This document shows positions 1-5,636 of a stretch of DNA of 8,736 nucleotides, one piece after another. Where the stretch lies: assembly GCA_046583095.1 (NCBI GenBank), contig JAYGDB010000190.1, positions 1-8,736 of the forward strand, in the 5' to 3' direction. Position 1 is the stretch's first letter, and each line of letters opens with the position of its first letter. Under the pieces are notes generated by a model. That model made no database searches. It saw only the letters and a list, made by a program, of their open reading frames with translations, and was not told the origin of the DNA. The position numbers were made by a program, and so were the translations under genes. The DNA comes from JAJDAN01 sp046583095 (GTDB lineage: Bacteria > Myxococcota_A > UBA9160 > UBA4427).

Positions 1-1
1 C

Positions 2-598
2 TACGGCGATCACCAGACCGCAGACGAGCTGACGGCCCGGGTTCCGATGATCCTGCGCTGGCCCGAGCTGGGCGACGACCACGCCGGGCGAGTCGACCGC
101 GGCTTCCACTACCAGTTCGACGTCGCGGCTTCGGTGCTCGAGCTGCTCGGTGCACGCGTGCCCCGCAGCTGGGACGGCCGGAGCTTCGCACCGGCGTTGC
201 GTGAGGGCCGCGAGGAAGGCCGGGATGAGCTCATCGTTTCGCAAGCCGCCTGGACGTGCCAGCGCTCGGTGCGCTGGGATGATTGGATCGGCATCCGCAC
301 CTACCACGACGGCTATCACGCGTTCCCGGAATGGATGCTCTTCGACGTCGCGAAGGATCCTCACGAGACCACCGACCTGGCCAGCGAGAACTCCGGGGTG
401 ATCGAACAAGCCGCGACCCGCCTCGACGCCTGGTATGACGAAATGGCACAGCCGGAGGATCCGATGCAGACGGTGATGCGGGAAGGAGGCCCGTTCCACA
501 CGCGCGGACAGCTCGCCCGCTACGTCCAGCGCCTGCGAGAAACCGAGCGCGAGCACTGGGCGCGAGCACTGGAGGAGCGGCATCCCTCCGAGCTCTGA
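2..598 (+). CDS. Sulfatase family protein, C-terminal part (5' end outside window)
   Basis: This is the last 198 codons of an alkaline-phosphatase-superfamily sulfatase, read in frame from base 2. Sulfatases hydrolyse sulfate esters using a formylglycine made from a Cys or Ser near the N-terminus; that residue and most metal ligands lie outside the window, so activity cannot be judged. What is visible is the family's C-terminal part: a GDH-containing segment right at the edge, then the strand VPMILRWPE (about residues 15-23 of the fragment), a segment near FDVAASVLELLG where sulfatases normally have their late conserved helix, and the closing motif WMLFDVAKDPHETTDLA, which corresponds to the usual LYDL..DP.E..NLA. 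The ATG at 47 is internal to this domain and is not the start. The tail after the motif is about 80 residues, charged and helical-looking. The substrate cannot be predicted; a sulfatase-fold phosphodiesterase or phosphonate hydrolase is the alternative. Confidence 0.85.
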   Translation, partial: YGDHQTADELTARVPMILRWPELGDDHAGRVDRGFHYQFDVAASVLELLGARVPRSWDGRSFAPALREGREEGRDELIVSQAAWTCQRSVRWDDWIGIRTYHDGYHAFPEWMLFDVAKDPHETTDLASENSGVIEQAATRLDAWYDEMAQPEDPMQTVMREGGPFHTRGQLARYVQRLRETEREHWARALEERHPSEL

Positions 599-629
599 CG
601 GGCCGAGCTGGCGCTTCGCCTGCAGGGGA

Positions 630-657
630 GCGCGCACCCGAGCGTCGGGCCGCGCGC
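630..657. terminator. GC-rich hairpin between convergent genes, putative bidirectional terminator
   Basis: Two arms can be read directly. GCGCGC (630-635) pairs with GCGCGC (652-657), and CCCGA (637-641) pairs with TCGGG (645-649). The loop is GCG, and there is a small asymmetric bulge of A (636) against CC (650-651). The hairpin fills most of the 59-bp gap between the sulfatase stop and the stop codon of the convergent Rieske gene, and it directly abuts the latter. No T-tract follows on either strand, so it is not a textbook intrinsic terminator. It may still stop polymerase, protect 3' ends, or act together with Rho. Confidence 0.5.
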
Positions 658-1452
658 CTAGTCCGGGACCAGCCGAACTTCCCGACTTGCCGGGTCGACC
701 TCCACCCGCGGTGGCTCCGCCAGGCGCATTCGCCCACCCGAACATTGCTTCCCGGAGACGATGTCGAACACGTGGCCGTGCCACGGGCACACGACCTTGC
801 CGTCTTGCACCGGTGCGTCATCGAGCGGTCCGTGCCGATGCGGACAGACAGCGCCGTGTGCGACCAGCGCCCCGTCGTGCTCGACCACCCGGAAGCGCTC
901 GCCCCCGAAGCGAACGTCGAGAGGAAGGCGAGACCGCACCTCCGCGAGGGAACCGAGGATCACGTGTTGCTTCTCCGAGGTCGTGCGGCCGCGGCGGGCT
1001 GCGAGCTCTTCGGCGCGACGAACCATCATCGACTCGTCTTCGTCCCACAGCCCGGTGTAGAGATTCACGAAGACCCGAGCGAGCTGCGCGGCACTTTCAG
1101 CGGGCACTTCCGGCAGCCAGAACGAGACCTGGACGTGGGTTTCCTGATCGCCCTTCGCGTCCACGTCGGTCCAGATCTCCGTGCCAGCGCCCTCGCCGTC
1201 GAGGGTCCGGGACACGTACCTCGGCGCATCGGGCTCGATCACGAGCTCCAGCGTGAACTCGGCACCCGCCGCAGCGATCCGGGCCCGCCACCCCCACTCG
1301 CCCTCGTCGAGGCACTCGATGCTCGAGAAGCTGCTCGCGTGCAGCCATGGAAGGTGCTCCCAGTCCCGCACGTTCTCCCATACCCGCTCGGCCGAGACGG
1401 GTACGGTGCGCTCGTAGACACCTACGCGCGTCAGTTGTGCGCCGGCAGCCAT
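658..1452 (-). CDS. SRPBCC domain - Rieske [2Fe-2S] fusion protein
   Basis: A 264-residue protein with two domains. Residues about 10-150 look like an SRPBCC (START/polyketide-cyclase-type) ligand-binding fold, beginning with YERTVPVSAERVWENVRDW, the usual first strand and helix. Residues about 163-264 are a Rieske ferredoxin-like domain with both cluster-binding boxes intact: C203-P-H205 and C222-P-W-H225. In ring-hydroxylating oxygenase alpha subunits the Rieske domain comes first and the SRPBCC-fold catalytic domain second; here the order is reversed. I see no clear 2-His-1-carboxylate iron site in the N-terminal half, so dioxygenase activity is not claimed. A plausible role is electron transfer to, or redox-controlled binding of, a hydrophobic ligand. 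No reductase or ferredoxin gene is adjacent. No signal peptide or membrane segment is seen, so the protein is probably cytosolic. The ATG at 1452 is the first start; it has no Shine-Dalgarno sequence and lies 7 nt after a TATCCT hexamer. Confidence 0.85.
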   Translation of the reverse strand: MAAGAQLTRVGVYERTVPVSAERVWENVRDWEHLPWLHASSFSSIECLDEGEWGWRARIAAAGAEFTLELVIEPDAPRYVSRTLDGEGAGTEIWTDVDAKGDQETHVQVSFWLPEVPAESAAQLARVFVNLYTGLWDEDESMMVRRAEELAARRGRTTSEKQHVILGSLAEVRSRLPLDVRFGGERFRVVEHDGALVAHGAVCPHRHGPLDDAPVQDGKVVCPWHGHVFDIVSGKQCSGGRMRLAEPPRVEVDPASREVRLVPD

Positions 1453-1459
1453 GCCACAC

Positions 1460-1465
1460 AGGATA
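1460..1465 (-). promoter_or_regulatory. Putative -10 (TANNNT) element for the Rieske gene
   Basis: Read on the - strand this is TATCCT, a TANNNT-type -10 hexamer, ending 7 nt before the ATG at 1452. If used, transcription would begin at or next to the start codon and give a leaderless mRNA. No convincing -35 element is seen upstream. It overlaps the + strand TATACT element by two bases. This is inference from sequence only. Confidence 0.3.
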
Positions 1466-1469
1466 TACT
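1464..1469 (+). promoter_or_regulatory. Putative -10 (TATACT) element for the metallophosphoesterase gene
   Basis: TATACT matches the bacterial -10 consensus TATAAT at five of six positions and ends 6 nt before the ATG at 1476, the spacing expected for a leaderless transcript. A TTG-containing hexamer at 1435-1440 is too far away (23 bp) to be a normal -35 box. The only Shine-Dalgarno-like bases, AGGA at 1460-1463, are 12 nt from the ATG, longer than usual. Confidence 0.4.
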
Positions 1470-1475
1470 GCCCGC

Positions 1476-2690
1476 ATGTCCGATACCCGATCCATCTCCG
1501 AGCCGAAGATCTTCGGCGTCACCGAAAGCTCCCTCACCCTCGCGTTCGGCGTGGCCGAAGGCGACCCGCTCGTCGACGCCGAGGCGACGATTCGCCTGAA
1601 CGGCGACGTCCGCGCGGTCAGCAAGCAGCCCGGTACCCGGCTCGTCCGCATCGACGACCTCGAGCCCGCGACCGAGTACGCGATCGAGATCGCCTCGGGC
1701 GGCGCCTCCGCGGAGCAGAACCGCTACTTCCCCGAGAAGGCGCGCACCCTCGAGGCCCCATCCGCCGCCGAGGTGGCCTCGTTCGCAACCCTGAACGACC
1801 TGCATTTCGGCGAGGCCCGGATCGGCGGGACGCTCACGGAGGACCACGAATACGGAAAGGCGGGACCGGGATTCCCGGTCGTCTGCGACGCGGACTACGA
1901 CGCCCCGTACGCGGAGTTCATGAACGCCGATGCCATCGCCGAGATCAATCGCCTCGACGTCGACTGCACGGTCATCAAGGGCGACATCGCCGACCGCGGC
2001 CTACCCGAGCAGTTCGAGACGGCGGCCCGCACGTTTGCGGCCTTCGAGAAGCCCCACCACCCGTTCCTCGGAAACCACGATTACCTGCAGCGAAACAACG
2101 ACGTCGAGGTCGACGGCTACGGGATCCTCGGCGCGCAGCCTGCACCCCGAAGCTTCGAATTGGGGGGATGGCGGCTGGTCCTGCTCGACACCACGATTCC
2201 CGGCGAGCACCACGGATCGTTCGGCCAGGAACGCCGCGACTGGCTGGCCGAGACTCTCTCCGAGAGCCAGCGCCGTGGGCAGCCGACGCTCCTCTTCAGC
2301 CATCACCAGCCGGTTCCCCCCGAACACCGCGACAGCTACCCGAACTCGATCGGCGTGGATCCCGCCGACTCGGTCGCGCTCTTCGACCTGCTCGCCGACG
2401 CCCCCCACGTCAAGGGCATGCTGATCGGACATACGCACCGCAACCGCATCCGGCGCTACGGGCCGACCGGCAAGCTCCCGTTCGTCGAGGTCAACAACCC
2501 CAAGGACTACCCCGGCGGCTTCGGCCACTACCGTCTGTTCGAGGGCGGCAGCTTTCGCCAGGAGGTGCGTCGCACGCCGAGTCCGCGTGCCCTCGAACAC
2601 TCGACCCGATGCCGCAGCCTCTTCCGCGGCAGCTACCAGCACTTCGCCCTGGGAACGCTCGAAGAGCGGAGCTACTTGGCGGGGGCCTGA
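1476..2690 (+). CDS. Calcineurin-like metallophosphoesterase with N-terminal Fn3-like domain
   Basis: A 404-residue protein. Residues about 10-90 form a beta-rich segment ending in LEPATEYAIEI, the typical late strand of a fibronectin-III-like domain. Residues about 100-350 are a calcineurin-type phosphoesterase with every metal-binding box present: D108-L-H110, GDIAD (169-173), GNHD (199-202), SHH (275-277) and GHTH (318-321). These bind a dinuclear metal centre that hydrolyses phosphomonoesters or diesters. The box order fits the class III cyclic-nucleotide phosphodiesterase (CpdA/Icc-like) group, and the Fn3-plus-phosphoesterase layout also recalls purple acid phosphatases. Substrate specificity cannot be read from motifs. 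No signal peptide is visible, so it is probably cytosolic. The frame is open upstream to 1347, but that part lies inside the oppositely oriented Rieske gene; the ATG at 1476 sits just after a TATACT box. The 3' end overlaps the convergent antiporter gene. Confidence 0.87.
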   Translation: MSDTRSISEPKIFGVTESSLTLAFGVAEGDPLVDAEATIRLNGDVRAVSKQPGTRLVRIDDLEPATEYAIEIASGGASAEQNRYFPEKARTLEAPSAAEVASFATLNDLHFGEARIGGTLTEDHEYGKAGPGFPVVCDADYDAPYAEFMNADAIAEINRLDVDCTVIKGDIADRGLPEQFETAARTFAAFEKPHHPFLGNHDYLQRNNDVEVDGYGILGAQPAPRSFELGGWRLVLLDTTIPGEHHGSFGQERRDWLAETLSESQRRGQPTLLFSHHQPVPPEHRDSYPNSIGVDPADSVALFDLLADAPHVKGMLIGHTHRNRIRRYGPTGKLPFVEVNNPKDYPGGFGHYRLFEGGSFRQEVRRTPSPRALEHSTRCRSLFRGSYQHFALGTLEERSYLAGA

Positions 2691-4588
2691 GTTTCGGGCT
2701 CGTCGCCCCCTTCCTCCTCCTCGACCGGCAGCCACCCGAGCGCCGCCAAGCGACCGCGGGCCTCGTCGCCCTCCACCTCGTAGATCGCAACGGTCGCGAT
2801 GTCCCCCTCCTTCGGCGTGATGGCGGTGGACATCGGATCCACCCGGGAGCCGCGCTTGAGAGCCACCAGCACGAATCCCTCTTCCATCGTCGAGAGGCTG
2901 TCGGCGTCCGGCGCCGGCGGGTCCGCGACGGCGTCGGCAACATAGCGCCGGTGCTCGATCGTCACGGATCCCCGTCGACCGCGTACCTCCCAGCGACCCA
3001 TGTCATGGGCGCCGTCGAAGGCCACCATGGCCTGCTCCTTGTCGACGAGTTCCTTCGCAAAGCCAGAGTCGATGCGCTGCACGGCGACGACCCCTTCGGG
3101 CACATCGAACAGATCACGGGCACGATCGACGAAGACCGCGTTGACGGTCTGGTTCGCTGTGAGACCGGCAGCGACGCGCACCTCTTCGAAACGGGCGCGC
3201 TGAAGGATGCGCTCTTCCAGCGCGTTGCCGTAGATCACCGTGAACCCGGACTCCTCGACAAGCCGGCAGTTCTGGGGGTTCGAGTCGATGAAGACGACCG
3301 GCGCTCCGGCGGCGCGGATCTCTTCGGCGAGAGCGAGCCCGAGGCGGTGGGCTCCGAGGATCGCGACCCCCTCGCGGTTCGGAATCCGAACGCCGAGCAA
3401 GCGCGCCACGGGCCCAGCGGTAAGACCGGCGAGCAGGACGGTGCCCGCGATCGTCAGGAACACCAGCGCCCGCAACTCGACCCCACCGGGTAAGCCCTCG
3501 CTCTCGAGAGCGCTCGCGGCAACGGATGCGATGGCGGCGGCGACGATTCCCCGCGGCGCCACCCAGGCGATGAAGAGCCGCTCCCGGCCTGCGAGACCGG
3601 ACCCCTTCGTCGAGAACCACACACCGAGCGGGCGCACCACGAATACCAGGGCCGCCACCACCAGTAGGCCCGAAACTCCGAGTGCCGCGACGTGCTCGTA
3701 GCGAACGTCCGCGGCAAGCATCACGAAGAGCAGACCGATCAGCATCACGGTGAGCTGATCCTTGAACTCGCGCAGCTCGCGCGAGACGGGTGTCGGCAGG
3801 TTGCCGAGGACGGCACCCGCGATCGTGACGGCCAGGATGCCGCTGTGGGAGATCACCTGTTCACAGCCCTGGAAGAGAACCAGCACGACCGCCAGGGTGA
3901 AGATGTTCTCGAGGCCTTCGGGAACCAGGCGTCGCACTCGAAGGACACCCGCCAGCAGCAACCCTGCGAGGCCGCCGCTCACGACACCGAAGCCGATCCG
4001 GATCAGCAGGTCGCCCCCGGCACTCGCCGCCGAGCCCAGATCCGGCGACAGCACGAGCGCCAGCACCAGCATCGCAAACAGCGCACCGATCGGATCGATC
4101 AGCACGCCCTCCGCCTCGAGCACCGTCGAGACCCGCGACTTGAGACGCAGTTCCGTGACGAGCGGACCGATCACGGTCGGCCCGGTCACCATCACGAGCG
4201 AGCCGAAGAGGATGGCGAGCGTCCAGTCCCAGTCGAGCAGGGTGCGAACTGCCAGGGCGCCGCCGAGCACCGTGATCAAACCGCCGGACGTGACGAGCCG
4301 GCGGACGGACGTCTGCACGCGCCGCAAGCGAGAGAACTCGAGGTTCAACCCGCCTTCGAAGAGGATCACCGCGACGGCGACGTCGAGAATGGCGTCCAGG
4401 GCACCGCCGACGGAGTGCGGATCGATCCAGCCGAGACCGTCGGGCCCGAGGCCCACGCCGGCGAGCAGAAGTAGGACGATGCCAGGCACACGCAGGTGGC
4501 GAGCCAGGGATTGGGCGACCACCCCAGCCACCAGGGCGAGCGCAACCGTGAAGTCGGGATTCAGGTGAAGGTCGGCCAACGGCTGCAA
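2672..4588 (-). CDS. Cation/proton antiporter (CPA family) with C-terminal TrkA/RCK domain
   Basis: A 638-residue inner-membrane antiporter exchanging Na+ or K+ for H+. Residues about 12-400 are strongly hydrophobic with roughly a dozen membrane segments. Family landmarks are FEGGLNL (77-83), the broken-helix VTGPT (134-138), EGVLIDP (160-166, with D165 the likely ion-binding carboxylate) and WVAPRG (342-347). Residues about 407-525 are a Rossmann-type RCK/TrkA-N domain: VAILGAHRLG (408-417) is the dinucleotide loop, and D435 at the end of the second strand favours NAD(H). Residues about 567-605 resemble a TrkA-C regulatory domain, followed by an acidic tail. The RCK part implies gating by NAD(H) or another nucleotide. 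No ATG is available: the start used is TTG at 4586-4588, without a Shine-Dalgarno sequence, and a second TTG three codons downstream (residue L4) is also possible. It faces the SufR-like gene divergently and overlaps the phosphoesterase 3' end by 19 bp. Confidence 0.9.
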   Translation of the reverse strand: MQPLADLHLNPDFTVALALVAGVVAQSLARHLRVPGIVLLLLAGVGLGPDGLGWIDPHSVGGALDAILDVAVAVILFEGGLNLEFSRLRRVQTSVRRLVTSGGLITVLGGALAVRTLLDWDWTLAILFGSLVMVTGPTVIGPLVTELRLKSRVSTVLEAEGVLIDPIGALFAMLVLALVLSPDLGSAASAGGDLLIRIGFGVVSGGLAGLLLAGVLRVRRLVPEGLENIFTLAVVLVLFQGCEQVISHSGILAVTIAGAVLGNLPTPVSRELREFKDQLTVMLIGLLFVMLAADVRYEHVAALGVSGLLVVAALVFVVRPLGVWFSTKGSGLAGRERLFIAWVAPRGIVAAAIASVAASALESEGLPGGVELRALVFLTIAGTVLLAGLTAGPVARLLGVRIPNREGVAILGAHRLGLALAEEIRAAGAPVVFIDSNPQNCRLVEESGFTVIYGNALEERILQRARFEEVRVAAGLTANQTVNAVFVDRARDLFDVPEGVVAVQRIDSGFAKELVDKEQAMVAFDGAHDMGRWEVRGRRGSVTIEHRRYVADAVADPPAPDADSLSTMEEGFVLVALKRGSRVDPMSTAITPKEGDIATVAIYEVEGDEARGRLAALGWLPVEEEEGGDEPETQAPAK

Positions 4589-4592
4589 AGCT

Positions 4593-4604
4593 AGCGGGCC
4601 CGCT
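4593..4604. promoter_or_regulatory. 12-bp perfect palindrome in the antiporter/regulator divergent region
   Basis: AGCGGGCCCGCT is its own reverse complement. It lies just upstream of the antiporter TTG start, inside the 88-bp divergent region. A dimeric HTH protein could bind it, but a GC-only core palindrome of this length may also arise by chance in GC-rich DNA. Confidence 0.3.
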
Positions 4605-4625
4605 GTGAGTGGCCCGGATGAGTCA

Positions 4626-4635
4626 CTTTCGAAAG
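4626..4635. promoter_or_regulatory. 10-bp perfect palindrome CTTTCGAAAG, possible operator
   Basis: CTTTCGAAAG is a perfect palindrome in the most AT-rich part of the divergent region between the antiporter and the SufR-like regulator. It lies 42-51 bp upstream of the regulator's ATG, close to a second inverted repeat with related AAA/TTT arms. Position and symmetry fit an operator for the neighbouring regulator; binding is inferred. Confidence 0.35.
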
Positions 4636-4639
4636 AGAT

Positions 4640-4652
4640 CGTTTGCGAAACG
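4640..4652. promoter_or_regulatory. Inverted repeat CGTTT-GCG-AAACG, possible operator
   Basis: Five-base arms CGTTT (4640-4644) and AAACG (4648-4652) are separated by GCG. It lies 5 bp beyond the CTTTCGAAAG palindrome, and both contain TTT and GAAA halves, so the two could be related half-sites. It overlaps a weak -35-like TTGCGA (4643-4648), placed 16 bp before the TAACCT hexamer; binding here would block the regulator's own promoter. Confidence 0.35.
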
Positions 4653-4664
4653 ACAGCTATTTCC

Positions 4665-4670
4665 TAACCT
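4665..4670 (+). promoter_or_regulatory. Putative -10 (TAACCT) element for the SufR-like gene
   Basis: TAACCT fits the loose TANNNT pattern and ends 6 nt before the ATG at 4677, the same spacing as TATACT before the phosphoesterase gene. TTGCGA at 4643-4648 matches four of six -35 bases with a 16-bp spacer. No Shine-Dalgarno sequence precedes the ATG, so a leaderless mRNA is suggested. The match to TATAAT is only three of six. Confidence 0.27.
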
Positions 4671-4676
4671 GCTTCC

Positions 4677-5330
4677 ATGGCAGCAGAAAGCGATCCTCGG
4701 GCCCGCGCGCGCGATCGCGTTCTGCTGCAATTGAAGACGCGGGGCACCGCCACGGCTGCGGTGCTTGCCAAGCGGCTCGACGTGACCCCAATGGCCATCC
4801 GTCAGCACCTGGCGGCACTCGAGACCGAAGGCCTCGTGACGCACATCGAGGAGCGCCGCGCAGTGGGGCGCCCCGCCCGGGTGTGGGATCTCACGCAGCG
4901 GGCGGCGGAACGCTTTCCGGACAGCCACGCCGATCTCACCGTGGAACTTCTCGCCGCGGTGAAGGACGTCTTCGGCGAGGAAGGCCTGGAGCGCCTGATC
5001 CACGCCCGCGCCGGCAAGCAGCGCCAGAGTTATCGGCAGCAGCTCCCGGGCGAGGGCACGTCCCTGGCAGTGCGAGTCGCCGCCCTCTCCGAACTGCGTC
5101 GCGAGGAAGGCTACATGGCGGATTGGTCGCAGGAGCCGGACGGCAGCTTCCTGCTGGTCGAGAATCACTGCCCGATCTGTGCGGCCGCAACGCTGTGCCA
5201 GGGTTTCTGCCGGGACGAGCTCGAACTCTTCCGCGAGGTGATCGGTCCGGACGCCGAGGTCGAGCGCAGCGAGCATCTCCTCGCCGAAGCACGTCGCTGC
5301 GCGTACCGGATCAGCGAGAAGAAGGCCTAG
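4677..5330 (+). CDS. SufR-like HTH transcriptional regulator with C-terminal Cys cluster
   Basis: A 217-residue DNA-binding protein. Residues about 12-73 form a winged helix-turn-helix: TAAVLAKRLDVTPMAIRQHL is the HTH, and the RAVGRPARVWDLT stretch (61-73) is the wing with the GRP turn typical of this DeoR/ArsR-like group. Residues about 85-150 are a helical and dimerisation region. The C-terminal part carries five cysteines: C165, C168, C174, C178 and C208, in the contexts ENHCPICAAA, CQGFC and RRCAYRI. This matches the SufR family, whose members bind a [4Fe-4S] cluster and repress Fe-S assembly genes when the cluster is present. The cysteine spacing only partly follows the SufR pattern, and no suf genes lie in the window, so a regulon outside Fe-S assembly is possible. 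It heads a + strand operon with acylphosphatase 13 bp downstream and is divergent from the antiporter. The ATG start lacks a Shine-Dalgarno sequence. Confidence 0.85.
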   Translation: MAAESDPRARARDRVLLQLKTRGTATAAVLAKRLDVTPMAIRQHLAALETEGLVTHIEERRAVGRPARVWDLTQRAAERFPDSHADLTVELLAAVKDVFGEEGLERLIHARAGKQRQSYRQQLPGEGTSLAVRVAALSELRREEGYMADWSQEPDGSFLLVENHCPICAAATLCQGFCRDELELFREVIGPDAEVERSEHLLAEARRCAYRISEKKA

Positions 5331-5343
5331 ACTCAGAGGGCGG

Positions 5344-5619
5344 ATGGCAGACCACTGCGTACGCGCATGGATCAGCGGCAAGGTTCAAGGGGTCGGCTTC
5401 CGCTGGGCAACGCAACGGGCCGCCGTGGCCGCGGGCGCTCGAGGCTACGTGAGGAACCTGCCGGACTCGCGGGTAGAGGTCGTTCTCGAAGGCACCGAGT
5501 CGGTCGTCGATCAGGCGCTCGCGTTCGTCCGGCAGGGACCATCGGGCGCGTTCGTCACCGGGGTCGAGATCAAATCACTGCCGAGCGCCGGCTACGCGGA
5601 TTTCGAAATCCGCCACTGA
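5344..5619 (+). CDS. acyP: Acylphosphatase
   Basis: A 91-residue protein, the normal length for the acylphosphatase family (EC 3.6.1.7), which hydrolyses carboxyl-phosphate bonds such as those of acetyl phosphate or carbamoyl phosphate. The first signature GKVQGVGFR (12-20) supplies the phosphate-binding loop and catalytic Arg20. The second, GYVRN (34-38), supplies catalytic Asn38. The usual DG.VE that follows is DSRVE here, a mild variation. It is a small cytosolic ferredoxin-like fold with no signal peptide. The ATG at 5344 has an upstream GAGGG (5336-5340), within 13 bp of the regulator's stop, so it is almost certainly cotranscribed with the SufR-like gene. The next gene starts 17 bp after its stop. 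A physiological substrate cannot be inferred from the neighbours. Confidence 0.93.
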   Translation: MADHCVRAWISGKVQGVGFRWATQRAAVAAGARGYVRNLPDSRVEVVLEGTESVVDQALAFVRQGPSGAFVTGVEIKSLPSAGYADFEIRH

Positions 5620-5636
5620 GCAGGGGGAAATACAAG

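Noticed and set aside
47..598. Reading the sulfatase segment as a complete gene starting at ATG 47
   Set aside because: The same frame is open to the left edge and encodes family-like residues (YGDHQTADELTARVP) directly before this Met, so the gene is cut by the window edge.
1451..3493. A 680-codon open frame on the + strand covering the phosphoesterase and part of the antiporter region
   Set aside because: It is arginine/proline-rich, has no recognisable domain, and lies out of frame with one convincing gene and antisense to another. High GC content makes such stop-free shadow frames common.
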